Shown here: one piece after another, positions 14,429-29,307 of the stretch
Layout of the letters: the number at the start of each line of letters is the position of its first letter
Position numbering within the stretch: the stretch's first letter is position 1
Origin: Apostichopus japonicus
Lineage: Eukaryota > Echinodermata > Holothuroidea > Aspidochirotida > Stichopodidae
DNA: 64,000 nt
Assembly (NCBI RefSeq): GCF_037975245.1
Contig: NC_092561.1
Span: forward strand, 15,631,001-15,695,000
Direction of reading: 5' to 3'
Program-made: the position numbers and the translations under genes
The notes under the pieces: generated by a model
What the model saw: the letters and a program-made list of their open reading frames with translations, nothing else
Databases searched by the model: none
What the model was told of the DNA's origin: nothing

Positions 14429-14800
14429 CTACTTGGAGGTGGTGTACTTGGTGACAGCCTTGGTACCCTCTGAGACGGCATGCTTGGCGAGCTCACCAGG
14501 CAGCAACAGTCTGACGGCGGTCTGGACCTCCCGACTGGTGATGGTGGACTTCCTGTTGTAGTGGGCCAAACGGGAAGCTTCGGCGGCGATACGCTCGAAG
14601 ATGTCGTTCACGAAGCTGTTCATGATAGACATAGCACGGCTAGAGATACCGGTGTCTGGGTGGACCTGCTTCATGACTTTGTAGATGTAGATACTGTAAG
14701 TCTCACGCCTGGTCCTTCGCCTCTTCTTGTCTCCTGGGTTGCGAGGTGCCTTGGACTTGGCGGCCTTCTTTGCTCCCTTTCCTGCAGCTTTTGGTGCCAT
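14429..14800 (-). CDS. H2B: Histone H2B, unit 3
   Basis: A 123-aa H2B, same protein as the other four copies. It is divergent from an intact H2A and convergent with H4 of the same unit. No change that would affect function is visible. Confidence 0.98.
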   Translation of the reverse strand: MAPKAAGKGAKKAAKSKAPRNPGDKKRRRTRRETYSIYIYKVMKQVHPDTGISSRAMSIMNSFVNDIFERIAAEASRLAHYNRKSTITSREVQTAVRLLLPGELAKHAVSEGTKAVTKYTTSK

Positions 14801-15164
14801 TTTGGACGTGAAGTTTTCGTTGCGATACGGTAAGTAAAGCGATGAATGAATGAGTGTCCTCCACGCTGCGAAATGTATTTATGACAGATTTGATATCACT
14901 TCAGCGAAGCAGAAAAACTTCCCATATTGACAAAGCACGTGCTATGCATTGCACAGCACACACGAGCTGGCCAATCACAATGCGGAAGCTTTTCTTAATT
15001 CTTTCACGCATTGTACGATCAGGGCAAAGGGTGGCATAGAATCCCCTCATAAGGGCACTGTGCTGTAGCTTTAGAGTCCGGACTACTTGAATGAGAGCTT
15101 TCCGGCAGGCAAATCATTTCTTTGATTCGTTTCAAGTCGAAAACATACCCAAATTTACTTCATC
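14801..15164. promoter_or_regulatory. H2B-H2A divergent promoter, unit 3
   Basis: Same arrangement as unit 1; CCAAT at 14971-14975 and CAGGGCAAAGGG at 15020-15031. Confidence 0.6.
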
Positions 15165-15545
15165 ATGACTGGCAGGGGCAAAGGTGGTAAGGCCAGGGCA
15201 AAGGCCAAGAGTCGATCTGCAAGAGCAGGGCTTCAATTCCCAGTAGGTCGTGTACACAGGTTCCTGCGAAGAGGAAATTACGCCCAGAGGATCGGCGCTG
15301 GCGCACCCGTCTACCTGGCTGCCGTACTAGAGTACCTCGCCGCCGAGATCTTGGAATTGGCCGGTAACGCTGCACGTGACAACAAGAAGACCAGGATCAT
15401 CCCCCGTCATCTCCAACTCGCCATCCGAAACGACGAGGAGTTGAACAAACTCTTGAGCGGAGTCACCATCGCCCAGGGAGGTGTTCTTCCAAACATCCAG
15501 GCTGTCCTTCTACCCAAGAAGACATCCGGAGGCAAGAAGGCTTAA
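15165..15545 (+). CDS. H2A: Histone H2A, unit 3 (intact)
   Basis: A 126-aa H2A identical in protein to units 1 and 2, and the last uninterrupted H2A in the window. The empty site CAGGGCAAAGGCC is at 15194-15206, one unit upstream of the same sequence split in unit 4. Confidence 0.98.
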   Translation: MTGRGKGGKARAKAKSRSARAGLQFPVGRVHRFLRRGNYAQRIGAGAPVYLAAVLEYLAAEILELAGNAARDNKKTRIIPRHLQLAIRNDEELNKLLSGVTIAQGGVLPNIQAVLLPKKTSGGKKA

Positions 15546-15583
15546 AGGGGAGGTTGCATTGCAATCGCCCATCGATTACCAAC

Positions 15584-15599
15584 GGCTCTTTTAAGGGCC
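15584..15599 (+). terminator. H2A 3' stem-loop, unit 3
   Basis: GGCTCTTTTAAGGGCC with CAGAAAGATA downstream. Confidence 0.94.
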
Positions 15600-16450
15600 A
15601 TCAAATCACCCAGAAAGATATACTCATTCCTCTCCTCAAACATGCTTGCGTCAGTGTCTTATTTCTCCTTTTAAGTTAGATGTATCAGCTAGCTGCAACC
15701 CCAATAATCGTGGGGCTTCGGACCCTCAGCCAAAAACCAAAGGTCAGAAACCCCAAGATTTGATTGAAAACTCCTGCTGGACAGAAAACTAACATCCCAT
15801 AAAAAAAAAAAAAAAATAAAGAAAATATATATAATGTATGTAGGGAACTTTTCACATGATTTTGGCCGCAGGTTTTATGAATTAAGTATTTAGCAAGAGA
15901 TCTTGGATTAGGGGATAAAGGGAACTTTATTATTATTATTATTATGAATAATTTTTGTAACTTTTTGGGTTTGAAATAAAAATAGATATTGTGTTTGGCT
16001 GCTTCAATGAGCTTACTGGTAGCAATGCATCTGGGGGTGTTAAGTCAGATCCTAAGGGCTTTGTTATTAATAGTCTTAGAAATTTGAAACTTGTAACAAC
16101 TAACGAGGCATATACTACCGCAAGTATTAATCGTTTCGCACCTTTCAATGTTATTAAGTCTGGAAATTTTTGTCGGTGTGTTACGTAATCAATTCGCAAA
16201 GCCAAGCCGAGGGAACGAGCATCAGCTCAAATTTTCCCCCGATCTACTGCGAGAGCCTATTGAAATGCCCGAGGCAGGTAAACTGTTATGGCAGTGGTAT
16301 TAAATTTAAGATCCGTGCTTTGAACGATAGAGATATTACTACGTTTTTAAGATTTACTTCTCTTGTATTGGAGATCGTTAACATACACGCTGATGTGTGT
16401 CAACCCATGTTAACACGCTTATAATACAAAGGCGATTAGGATAGAGGATC

Positions 16451-16482
<32 letters not shown>

Positions 16483-16699
16483 GATTAGGGGTTATGATTA
16501 TGAGTTAGGGATAAGCTCACTTTGATTATTTATTAGTGAATTGCATCATGCACGAAGGGAATCACCAACCACCCAGCATAGAAGTAATAATAACAATAAT
16601 AATGATAATCATTTAAAAAATAATAATAATAATAATAATGAGACGACAAGTTGCATGTTCGGAGGGAGAGAAAAATCTGCTCTAACTGGTAGATATGAT

Positions 16700-16715
16700 G
16701 GCCCTTAAAAGAGCC
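16700..16715 (-). terminator. H3 3' stem-loop, unit 3
   Basis: Minus-strand GGCTCTTTTAAGGGCC. Confidence 0.93.
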
Positions 16716-16751
16716 GTTGGTTTTCGAGAATCCGTCGGAGACAGATACGAT

Positions 16752-18222
<1,471 letters not shown>

Positions 18223-18261
18223 ATGCATCTTTCCTGTCACGAAGACGAATCGAAATCCAAC

Positions 18262-18277
18262 GGCTCTTTTAAGGGCC
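18262..18277 (+). terminator. H4 3' stem-loop, unit 4
   Basis: GGCTCTTTTAAGGGCC with the purine-rich downstream element. Confidence 0.93.
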
Positions 18278-20148
18278 ATCAAATATCCCCAGAGAGAGTT
18301 ACTCATTCCTCTCCCTCGAAACATGCAATTCGTCGTCTTAATTCTTTTCTTTGTGTGAGTGAATGTATGTGTGTGTGTATGTATACGCCAGCATCGGGCA
18401 AAATAAGTTATATGCATAGGCAATTTTGCTAGAAATTTCAAAACACCGTAATTGAAATCCACCCCCTCCCTCAAGTGAAGTCCCCCCCCCCCTTTAGTAA
18501 TCCCTACCTAATTGGCTCTCCAGTTCCGACCTCCTGTTTATTTATATAGACAACTTTCCCTAGAAAAAAAAAACAAGTGTCTATTCTACAAAACTTCAAT
18601 ATTATCCCCGTAGGACCTCTTGCGAAGGTCGAGCAGGGGTAAACTCCTTTTATTTATACTCAAGTGAAGTCGGTTATTATACGTAATAAAATTCTGCAAC
18701 AACCCCCAGTTCACCAATACAGCAAACCAGTGAAGTTCTAAGACATACGACCCAACAAGCAAGACAATACGAACTTCCCCCACCCCTCCACCCCCCTCCC
18801 GAATCGCTACTTGTCCATTGAACACAATGCATGCACGACTGTACCGTTACACGATTAGTCCCAAATGTGAGACAACATATCATTTGAAAATGCGCCCTTT
18901 TTTACCACTGCCAGAACAGTTTCCCTTGCCTCGGGCATTTTATTTGGCTCACGCGGTAGATCACTGGTAATGTGAGCCGAGGAAGTTACTTTTCCAAGCT
19001 CGTTCCCTTCGCTAGGCTTGGCGAGTCGATTACGTAACACGCATGCTATTGTTCCAGACTAATTAGCTAGAAAGGTGCAGAAGTTGACAGTGGCGAAAAA
19101 TGAACGTCAGTCTTACTAAAGAGCGGATTTTCATATGTGGCTATGTCGCGATCATCGCAAGTGAAACTATTGAGTGTTTGTGTGTGGTGGGGGAGGACCT
19201 AGAGGTTATTTATCGTTATTGTTGGATTTATTATGGATTATTATGGATTCTAATACCTGCCTGTCTTGTCTCCTTACACCGTACAAACCTAGCAGAACCC
19301 TACGGTCATCATCGCAGGAATTGCTCAAGGAGAAGAGAACAAGATGCAAGACCGGCGACAGAGCCTTCTCAGTCAGCGCTCCCAGAATGCCTATACCGAA
19401 CTCTGTGAGTGTATGCATTTCTCTTACCACTTTTAAAAACTGCTTTGAAAGCATATTATGTTCGACTCGCTTTTACTGTGTGATTGACTGTGTTTTAACT
19501 GTCATTGTGCATAGATACTACGTTTGGAACTAGTTACTTAATTCTGAACATTTGATTTTTTTAAATATTTATCTTTCATTTATTTAGTACGTTTAGACTC
19601 TATTTTGTATCGTTTAGTATTGGGTATTTGATCTGTTTTAGGATTTTGTAATAATTCTCATACTGTAATGTTTTTTTTTTTTTGTAATTTAAAAATTTTC
19701 ATTTATTTACTACGTTTAGGGCTCTATTTTGTATCGTTTAGTATTTAGGCTTTTACAATAATTCTCTTACTGTACTATAGTTCCTCATACTTATATATAT
19801 TTAAACCTGGACTATGATTGAATCTATTTACATGCTTCTGAAATTGTTTTGGAGTATATGCGTTTTAGTATCGTTTAGTACGGGTGTGTTTTTTTTATAT
19901 TGTTGCCTTTGGCTTTTACTTTTTTTCTCTTTTTTTTGCGCAGCTTTGCTGATTATGCGCTATATAAATATCACTTATTAATATTATTATTATCGATAAA
20001 TGGGCCCCAGAACGTGATCAACTACACGGTCAATGGCTTGAGAGTAACAGGTACATATGATACAATGTAAGATTACTTAAAATAAGAGACAACGAAACTG
20101 CATGTTTGAGGAGGGGGAGATAAGTCTGCCGTTTCTGGAATATAGGAT

Positions 20149-20164
20149 GGCCCTTAAAAGAGCC
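20149..20164 (-). terminator. H2B 3' stem-loop, unit 4
   Basis: Minus-strand GGCTCTTTTAAGGGCC. Confidence 0.93.
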
Positions 20165-20199
20165 GTTGGATGTCGAGCCTTCTACACGAGAAGAACAAT

Positions 20200-20571
20200 C
20201 TACTTGGAGGTGGTGTACTTGGTGACAGCCTTGGTACCCTCTGAGACGGCATGCTTGGCGAGCTCACCAGGCAGCAACAGTCTGACGGCGGTCTGGACCT
20301 CCCGACTGGTGATGGTGGACTTCCTGTTGTAGTGGGCCAAACGGGAAGCTTCGGCGGCGATACGCTCGAAGATGTCGTTCACGAAGCTGTTCATGATAGA
20401 CATAGCACGGCTAGAGATACCGGTGTCTGGGTGGACCTGCTTCATGACTTTGTAGATGTAGATACTGTAAGTCTCACGCCTGGTCCTTCGCCTCTTCTTG
20501 TCTCCTGGGTTGCGAGGTGCCTTGGACTTGGCGGCCTTCTTTGCTCCCTTTCCTGCAGCTTTTGGTGCCAT
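20200..20571 (-). CDS. H2B: Histone H2B, unit 4
   Basis: A 123-aa H2B, unchanged in protein. Its divergent partner H2A is destroyed by insertion 1 only 405 bp from the H2B start, but the shared 364-bp promoter is complete, so this copy may still be expressed. Confidence 0.98.
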   Translation of the reverse strand: MAPKAAGKGAKKAAKSKAPRNPGDKKRRRTRRETYSIYIYKVMKQVHPDTGISSRAMSIMNSFVNDIFERIAAEASRLAHYNRKSTITSREVQTAVRLLLPGELAKHAVSEGTKAVTKYTTSK

Positions 20572-20935
20572 TTTGGACGTGAAGTTTTCGTTGCGATACG
20601 GTAAGTAAAGCGATGAATGAATGAGTGTCCTCCACGCTGCGAAATGTATTTATGACAGATTTGATATCACTTCAGCGAAGCAGAAAAACTTCCCATATTG
20701 ACAAAGCACGTGCTATGCATTGCACAGCACACACGAGCTGGCCAATCACAATGCGGAAGCTTTTCTTAATTCTTTCACGCATTGTACGATCAGGGCAAAG
20801 GGTGGCATAGAATCCCCTCATAAGGGCACTGTGCTGTAGCTTTAGAGTCCGGACTACTTGAATGAGAGCTTTCCGGCAGGCAAATCATTTCTTTGATTCG
20901 TTTCAAGTCGAAAACATACCCAAATTTACTTCATC
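20572..20935. promoter_or_regulatory. H2B-H2A divergent promoter, unit 4
   Basis: Complete copy with CCAAT at 20742-20746 and CAGGGCAAAGGG at 20791-20802. On the H2A side it would now drive transcription into insertion 1. Confidence 0.6.
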
Positions 20936-21037
20936 ATGACTGGCAGGGGCAAAGGTGGTAAGGCCAGGGCAAAGGCTATTGCCATCGAAAAAGCCAGGGG
21001 CCTTTTGCCCGGCCACCAGGGGCTTTTTGCCCTGTAA
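20936..21037 (+). pseudogene. H2A 5' fragment, unit 4, interrupted by insertion 1
   Basis: The first 13 H2A codons and part of the 14th ([14 protein letters not shown]) are intact up to 20976. Reading continues into the insertion for 19 foreign codons and stops at TAA 21035-21037, giving a 33-residue product with the H2A tail but no histone fold. The rest of the gene lies 26.8 kb away at 47749-48096. Promoter and start codon are unchanged, so transcription is possible but a functional histone is not. Confidence 0.93.
20969..20976. repeat. Target-site duplication of insertion 1, left copy
   Basis: GCAAAGGC, identical to 47749-47756. The match cannot be extended: the bases before differ (G and A) and the bases after differ (T and C), so the duplication is exactly 8 bp. 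Uninterrupted H2A genes have this octamer once. Confidence 0.9.
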
Positions 21038-21126
21038 AGTGGCTTTCAGGGGCTTTCTGCCCTAAAAAGTGGCTTTCAGGGGCCTTTTGCCCGCAGGGGC
21101 CTTTTGCCTTCAGGGGCTTTCTGCCC
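20977..21126. repeat. Left terminal motif array of insertion 1
   Basis: Six copies of CAGGGGCYTTYTGCCC in the same orientation, starting at 20995, 21017, 21047, 21077, 21094 (imperfect) and 21111. Copies 3 and 4 are part of a 30-bp repeat containing AAAGTGGCTTTCAGGGG. The array is GC-richer than the interior. By analogy with other TIR elements, such subterminal repeats may bind transposase; that role is inferred. Confidence 0.8.
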
Positions 21127-21430
21127 TCCCGTCGAGTCGTCGGCTTAAGTAGTCAGGCTCGTCCTACGTCGAAATGATTAATTGCAATAATAATTTTTGA
21201 TCCGCGACCAAGATGATGACCAATTTCATGGTGTCCACCGGTGCCAAAAGGAGGATTAACGTCCTATTTTCGTATCTTGGTGGACATAACATTCCCAGAG
21301 ACATAACACATTGTTTGTTTTATTAGATGCCCGATTTTGTTTATCACATTGTAGCGGCATTCCTTAAATTAATGGTATTTTTGCGATTCTCCTAGTGCTT
21401 GCGTAACGGTGTTTCTGTGCAACGTATCTC
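21127..21430. other. Non-repetitive stretch of insertion 1
   Basis: No gene or known element seen. A weak inverted repeat (TGTCCACC at 21232-21239, GGTGGACA at 21279-21286) lies within it. Confidence 0.5.
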
Positions 21431-23080
21431 TCGCAAAGTCACAGTAGAAGAATGTGGTCAGATTTTGTGCTGTAATTAGGTCCAATGGGGAAAAATTAAC
21501 ACAAACCTGCAAGTTTTAGATAGAAAACAAAATTTCTATAGATCGTCCACTATTTTATTCAACTGATAATGCGTTTTAACGTTACATTCAACCCAATTCC
21601 TATCGCTCGATCTACAGGTGCTAATGCTGTTACTGTTATAGTACTATACATACGCAAGTATATCTCCCTAGGCATAATCATGACATTGGTCAGTTTTCGT
21701 GCTGTAATTAGGTCCAGTGGTAATCAATTAACACAAACGTGCAAGTTTTAGATAGAAAACAAAATTTCTATAGATCGTCCACTGTTATAATCTACTGATA
21801 AAGCGTTTTAACGTTGTATTTAACCCAATTCCATCGTTCGATCTAGAGGTGCTTATGCTGTGACTATGGTATATATATATAGCACTATCTACGTACGCAG
21901 GTATAGCTCCATAGGCTAAATCAAGATTTTGGTCAGATTTTGTGCTGTAATTAGGTCCAATGGTAATCGATTAACACAAACGTGCAAATTTTAGATAGAA
22001 AACAAAATTTCTAGCGATCGTCCACTATTATAATCTACTGATAAAGCGTTTTAACGTTGTATTTAACCCAATTCCATCGTTCGATCTAGCGGTGCTTATG
22101 CTGTGACTATGGTATATATATAGCACTATCTACGTACGCAGGTATAGCTCCATAGGCTAAATCAAGATTTTGGTCAGATTTTGTGCTGTAATTAGGTCCA
22201 ATGGTAATCAATTAACACAAACGTGCAAGTTTTAGATAGAAAACAAAATTTCTATAGATCGTCCACTATTATAATCTACTGATAAAGCGTTTTAACGTTG
22301 TATTTAACCCAATTCCATCGTTCGATCTAGAGGTGCTTATGCTGTGACTATGGTATATATATAGCACTATCTACGTACGCAGGTATAGCTCCATAGGCTA
22401 AATCAAGATTTTGGTCAGATTTTGTGCTGTAATTAGGTCCAATGGTAATCAATTAACACAAACGTGCAAGTTTTAGATAGAAAACAAAATTTCTATAGAT
22501 CGTCCACTATTATAATCTACTGATAAAGCGTTTTAACGTTGTATTTAACCCAATTCCATCGCTCGATCTACAGATGCTTATGCTGTGACTGTGGTATATG
22601 TGTAGCACTATCTACGTACGCAGGTATAGCTCCATAGGCTAAATCAAGATTTTGGTCAGATTTTGTGCTGTAATTAGGTCCAATGGGGAACAATTAACGC
22701 AAACGTGCAAGTTTTAGATAGAAAACAAAATTTCTATAGATCGTCCACTATTTTAATCTACTGAAAAAGCGTGTTAACGTTGTATTTGAGCCAATTCCAT
22801 CATTCTACATGTAGGTGCCTCTGCTGATACTTTGATAGTACTATCTACGTACGCAAGTATAGCACCCTAGGTACAGTCAAGACTTTCGGTCAGTTTTCTT
22901 GCTGTAATTAGGTCCAATGGGGACCAATCAACACAAACGTACAAGTTTTGGATAGAAAACAAAATTTCTAGCGATCGTCTACTATTTTAATCTACCGATA
23001 AAGCGATTTTACGTTAAATTCAACTGGATTTCATCGCTCGATCTGCAGGTGCTAATGCTGGTAGTGCTATCTACCATAGC
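21430..23080. repeat. ~241-bp tandem repeat array, insertion 1
   Basis: About seven head-to-tail monomers, recognised by TTGTGCTGTAATTAGGTCCA or close variants near 21468, 21699, 21942, 22183, 22424, 22665 and 22899. Spacings are 231, 243, 241, 241, 241 and 234 bp. The central copies are nearly identical, while outer copies are more diverged, as expected when unequal exchange homogenises the middle of an array. Other shared blocks are TAGATAGAAAACAAAATTTC and ATCTACGTACGC. Confidence 0.88.
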
Positions 23081-23117
23081 TTCATAGATATCATATATAC
23101 CTTTGGTCAGGTTTAGG

Positions 23118-26100
23118 ACTGTCATTAGGTCAAATTGGGAAACAGACAGCTCTCCATCATCAGAATTGTCTAAATAATATATCTTCAACTACCCAGTATC
23201 ATTCTAGACGTTTTACGTAATTATTTGGTGATGAAATGAGCCAATTTGTAAAACACGACTACATCCACACTGTGTAAATAGCCTATGCTCAGCATATCAC
23301 ACACAGTTATTTTGTGATGAGGGATAGAATTAGTCAAATAATTGACAGAAAAAACATATTTGGGCGAAATTCCATGCCTGGCAGTTAAAGATCACCTATT
23401 TTCAGACTACCATGAACAATTTCAAGAACTTTAACTCTTTATTTTAAGGTTAATATTGGGCCACAAAGCAACCACACACCCTTCCATATTTACTATGATG
23501 CACAAAACTCTCAGTGCAAAAATCAAACATGCAGGAACTCAACAGTGTAAATTAGAGAGTTTTGGACTAATTACCTTCTTTTCATGTTTCTTTATAAAGA
23601 AAAACTGTTTTTCAGCTCGCATGTACCTTTTGGGACATTTGAAATCATTTGTTCATGAAAAAATAACCAAAATACTGTACCATGTGTAGGACTTTAACAT
23701 ATAACCTAGCAGCACAGAGTGTGGTGCTCTTTTTGAGGGGGTATAGTTTCAGTCATTTCTACTACCCTAAATCATATCAAATTAACAAGACAGGTTTCAT
23801 TTTGCTCTCTGGATATATATCCAAGCTCACATTTATAGTTTCTGAAAGTTTGATGAAATTTTTGATGAGAAAGCACTAAAAATACAAAACTGTAGCCTTC
23901 AGAATCAATGTAAGGTTTGTGTACCGTGGACACTACAACACTCAATCATCTCAGTTTTATGGTGTAAATTTGTCAATTTTCAGACATAAACCATATGCTT
24001 CTGTTTATTTATCAAAGATTATATATCAGTGAGATCACATGCACATTTTCAAGCATTTTAGCCCATTTCTTGATGAAGAAATTGGCAAAATGCTATACAC
24101 TTACTAATACAGTGGTGTATAGTTCAGTTGTATAAGTCATTCTGTCATATATGAGGTGGTCTAGTTACAGCCCTGTCATTGATACCAAATCAGGTCAAAT
24201 ACTCCCGAGTGTCTACTCAGAGTCAGGAAACACATTTCGAATATGAATTTCATTCATTTTAACAGTTTTGGTTGAATATTGTTTCTCAAAAGAAGGTAAA
24301 TGCATGAGTGCAATCCTAAGGTTTTTACATCATTATTCATTTCCAACATTATTACACCCACTCTCTGCTAGTTTTAGCGTTAAAATTTGTAGTTTTTTAG
24401 CAAAAACCTCCCTCATTTGTAGCATTAATGAATGAAAAGTATTTCTTAATTTCATTTCTACCTTTTATTGGAGTAGATATGAGGATTTGAGAAAGAAATG
24501 GGACAAATTATAGGCTTGACCAAATCCTCTGCATTACTCGTAAAGCTCGTGTACAAAGACCGAAGAGCTGAGACTCTGATCATGTCGTCAGCTACAACTG
24601 GACTCGGGAAAACTTCTTCGCCTTAATTCCAGCATGAATAAATCTATTGAAATAATACTTCCTACTGTAGAAAACTATTATTTCTACATGAAATTTGCTC
24701 AGAAGTTGTGGAGGACCGATATTTTGGGAGAAATCCTACTATTTATCGCTTCGTGGCAGCATGATTTTGCAACGATTGATGAAGGTATATGATGGTCGTT
24801 TGTACAAAAATGATCCTGTTGATGTAAAACACTTGCCATGATGTCTTTCAAACGCACATTTTCAGATAAATTAAATTTGAAGTGGAATAATCCATGTTTT
24901 TTAAAACGCTGGGATTTTCAACGTCTTTAACGCCAAATTAGGAAAGAAATCGGCCATTTGGTGAGCTATTCCAAACTTGACGAACTGTGTAGCCTACCAA
25001 TTGACTACAACGTAACACACAAAAAGGTATACGTAACATCCTGACCTGTGTTGGCTTTTTGCTTCTTACTAGGTCAAATGACAAAGATTTACCCCAGACA
25101 AATAATTTTTGGAAAGAAAACAAAATTTTAAGGCTTCGCACACCTTTTTATATTACTGAATAAATGTTTTCACGATCAAACAAGCCATATTACTATGAAT
25201 GTACTAGGTCAAAACATGTGTATTGGCCTTAGTGCTACAAACATACACAGTGATATCTGCATAGGTTCATTCGAGACTTTGTTCAGTTTTCATGTTGTAA
25301 CTAGATCAAATCGTATATTATCGTCCCAAATTAGTAACTTTCGGACAGAAAACTATAATATCATGTTCTACACAAGTTTTGAAGTTAACGACAACATGTT
25401 TTGTGTTCAAATCAGCTCAATTTCAAACATGTACTAAATCGAGGCTGGTCCTATAGACTGGTATAGGCCTCTATCTTACACGATAATAGCAATTGGTACA
25501 ATCAAGATATTGGTCAGTTTTCGTGCTGTAATTAGGTCAATAGGTCAGTTATCGCCAGGAATAAGCTAATTTTCGATAGAAATCAATAATATTATGATCT
25601 TCACACGTTTTCAAGTTAACGACAACATGTTTTGTGTCCGAATCAGCCCAATTGCAAAAATGTACTAAATCGAGACTGCTCCTATGGACTGGTATAGGCC
25701 TTCATCGTACACGATTTTAGCAATTGGTACATTAAGCCTTTGGTCAGTTTTCGTGCTGTAATTAGGTTCAGTGGGAAACAATAAACACAATCGTGCAAGT
25801 TCTATGTAGAAAACAAAATTTCTAGCGATCGTCCACTATTTTTATTTACTGATAAAGCGATTTTACGTTAAATTTAACCCAATTCCATCGCTCGATCAAC
25901 ATGTAGGTGCCTCTGCTGATACTTTGATGGTACTATCTACGTACGCAAGTATAGCACCCTAGGTACAGTCAAGACTTTGGTCAGTTTTCGTGCTGTAATT
26001 AGGTCCAATGGGGACCAATTAACACAAACGTACAAGTTTTGGATAGAAAACAAAATTTCTAGCGATCGTCCACTATTTTAATCGACTGAAAAAGCGATTT

Positions 26101-26208
26101 AGCGTTATATTCAACCGGATTCCATCGCTCGATTTGCAGTTGTTAATGCTGGTAGTGCTATCTACCATAGCTTCATAGATAGAACATGTACCTTTGGTCA
26201 GGTTTAGG
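23118..26208. repeat. Higher-order repeat copy 1 (~3.09 kb), insertion 1
   Basis: This copy starts at the conserved GGACTGTCATTAGGTCAAAT block. It runs in order through CAACCACACACCCTTCCATA (near 23470-23490), GAGGGGGTATAGTTTCAG (near 23735), AAGAAATGGGACAAATT (near 24495), CAAGCCATATTACTATGAAT (near 25180) and two or more 230-bp monomers before the next copy. Many sub-blocks look like diverged versions of the same ~230-bp monomer. Confidence 0.82.
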
Positions 26209-29200
26209 ACTGTCATTAGGTCAAATTGGGAAACAGACAGCTCTCCATCATCAGAATTGTCTAAATAATATATCTTCAACTACCCAGTATCATTCCAGAC
26301 GTTTTACGTAATTATTTGGTGATGAAATAAGCGAATTTGTAAAACACGACTACATCCACACTGTGTAAATAGCCTATGCTCAGCATATCACACACAGTTA
26401 TTTTGTGATGAGGGATAGAATTAGTCAAATAATTGACAGAAAAAACATATTTGGGCGAAATTCCATGCCTGGCAGTTAAAGATCACATATTTTCAGACTA
26501 CCATGAACAATTTCAAGAACTTTAGCTCTTCATTTAAAGGTTAATACTAGGCCACAAAGCAACCACACACCCTTCCATATTTACTATTATGCACAAAACT
26601 GTCAGTGCAAAAATCAGACCTACACCAACTCAACAGTGTAAATTAGAGAGTTTTGGACTAATTACCTTCTTTTCATGTTTCTTTATAAAGAAAAACTGTT
26701 TTTCAGCTCGCATGTACCTTTTGGGACATTTGAAATCATTTGTTCATGAAAAAATAACCAAAATACTGTACCATGTGTAGGACTTTAACATATAACCTAG
26801 CAGCACAGGGTGTGGTACTCTTTTTGAGGGGGTATAGTTTCAGTCATTTCTACCACCCAAAATCATATCAAATTAACAAGGCAGGTTTCATTTTGCTCTC
26901 TAGATATATATCCAAGCTCATATCTATAGTTTCTGAAAGTTTGATGAAATTTTTGATGAGAAAGCACTAAAAATACAAAACTGTAGCATTCAGAATCAAT
27001 GTAAGGTTTGTGTACCGTGGACACTACAAAACTCAATCTTCTCAGTTTTATGGTGTAAATTTGTCAATTTTCAGACATAAACCATTTGCTTCTGTTTACT
27101 TATCCAAGAATATATATCAGTGAGTCCTCACACAATTTTGTAAGCATTTTAGTCCATTTCCTGATGAAGAAATTGGCAAAATGCTATACACTTACTAATA
27201 CAGTGGTGTGTAGTTGGGTTGTATAAGTCATTCTGTCACATATGAGGTGGTCTAGTTTCAGCCCTGTCATTGATACCAAATCAGGTCAAATACTCCCGAG
27301 TGTCTACTCAGAGTCAGAAAACACATTTCGAAGATGAATTTCATTCATTTTAACAGTTTTGGTTGAATATTTTTACTCAAAAGAAGGTAAATGCATGAAT
27401 GCAATCCTAAGGTTTTCACAGCATTATTCATTTCCAGCAATATTACACCCCACTCTCTGCTAGTTTTAGTGTTAAAGTTTGTAGTTTTTTTGCAAAAACC
27501 TACCTGATTTGTACCATTAATGATTGAAAAATATTTCTTAATTTCATTTCTACCTTTTATTGCAGGAGAAATGAGGATATGAGAAAGAAATGGGACAAAT
27601 TCTGGCTTGATTAAATTCTCTACATTACTCGTAAAGCACGTGTAACAAAGACTGAAGAGCTGAAAGATCTGATCATGTCGTCAGCTACAACTGGACTCTG
27701 GAAAACTTCTTCGCTCTATATCCAACATGAATAAATCTATTGAAATAATACTTCCTACTGCAGAAATCTATTATTTCTACATGAAATTTGCTCAGAAGTT
27801 GTGGAGGACCGATATTTTGAGAGAAATCGTACTATTTATCGCTTCGTGGCAGCTAGATTTTCCAACGATTGATGAAGGTATACGATGGTCGTTTGTACAA
27901 ATATGATACTGCTGATGTAAAACACAATTGCCATGATGTCTTTCAAACGTACATTTTCAGATAAATTAAATTTGAAGTGGAATAATCCATGTTCTTTAAA
28001 ATGCTGTGATTTTTAACATCTTTAACGCCAAATTAGTAAAGTAATCGTCCATTTGGTGAGCTATTCCAAATTTGACGAACTGTGTAGCCTACCAATTGAC
28101 TACAACGTAACACACAAAAAGGTATACGTAACATCCTGACCTGTGTTCGCTTTTTGCTTCTTGCTAGATCAAATGATAAAGATTTACCCCAGACAAATAA
28201 TTTTTGGAAAGAAAACACAATTTTTAGGCTTCACTTACCTTTTTATATTACTGAATGAATGTTTTCACGATCAAACAAGCCATATTACTATGAATGTACT
28301 AGGTCAAAACATGTGTATTGGCCTTAGTGCTACAAACATACACAGTGATATCTGCATAGGTTCATTCGAGACTTTGTTCAGTTTTCATGCTGTAACTAGG
28401 TCAAATCGTAAATTATCGTCCCAAATAAGTAGCTTACGGACGGAAAACTATAATATCATGTTCTACACAGGTTTCCAAGTTAACGACTAAATTTTTTGTG
28501 TTCAAATCAGCCCAATTGCAAAAATGTACTAAATCGAGGCTGGTCCTATGGACTGGTATAGGCCTTTATCGTACACGATTTTAGCCATTGGTACAATCAA
28601 GACTTTGGTTAGTTTTCGTGCTGTAATTAGGTCCAATGGGGAACAATCAACACAAACGTGCAAGTTTTGGATAGAAAACAAAATTTCTAGCGATCGTCCA
28701 CTATTTTAAACTACTGATAAAGCGATTTAACGTTAAATTCAACCCAATTCCATCGCTCGATCTACATGTAGGTGCTTATGCTGGTACTTTGATAGTACTA
28801 TATACATACGCAAGTATAGCACCCTAGGTACAGTCAAGACTTTAGGTCAGTTTTCGTGCTGTATTTAGGTCAATTGGTAAGTTATCGCCACGAATGAGTA
28901 AATTTTGGATTGAAATCAATAATATCATGATCTACACACGTTGTCAAATTAACGACTAAATGTTTTGTGTTCAAATCAGCCCAATTGCAAAAATGTACTA
29001 AATCGAGACTGGTCCTATGGACTGGTATAGGCCTTTATTGTACACGATTTTAGCAATTGGTACAATCAAAACTTTGGTCAGTTTTCGTGTTGTAATTAGG
29101 TCCAGTGGGGAACAATTAACACAAACGTGCAAGTTTTAGATAGAAAACAAAATTTCTAGCGATCGTGCATAATTTTAAATGACTGAAAAGCGATTTAACG

Positions 29201-29307
29201 TTAAATTCAACCGGATTCCATCGCTCGATCTGCAGGTGCTAACGCTGGTAGTGCCAACTATACCATAGCTTCATAGATATAGTCTATAGCTTTGGTCAGG
29301 GTTTGGA
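26209..29307. repeat. Higher-order repeat copy 2 (~3.10 kb), insertion 1
   Basis: Same block order as copy 1, with scattered substitutions and small indels. Short frames around 26589-26970 resemble those of the other copies but end at different points and show no coding constraint. Confidence 0.82.

Larger units (their letters stand above)
15546..16751. other. H2A-H3 convergent spacer, unit 3
   Basis: No gene seen. Hairpin relic at about 15690-15760, spacer-homology segment at about 16132-16307, (GT)n at about 16452-16482, ATA/AAT repeats at about 16581-16639. Confidence 0.8.
18223..20199. other. H4-H2B convergent spacer, unit 4
   Basis: No gene seen. The A run is 10 long instead of 11; otherwise the content is that of unit 1. 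Confidence 0.8.

Noticed and set aside
20995-21126. Element motif RNAs as antisense regulators of H2A
   Set aside because: Complementarity to H2A is limited to about 12-13 bases with a one-base bulge, too little to support a small-RNA claim.
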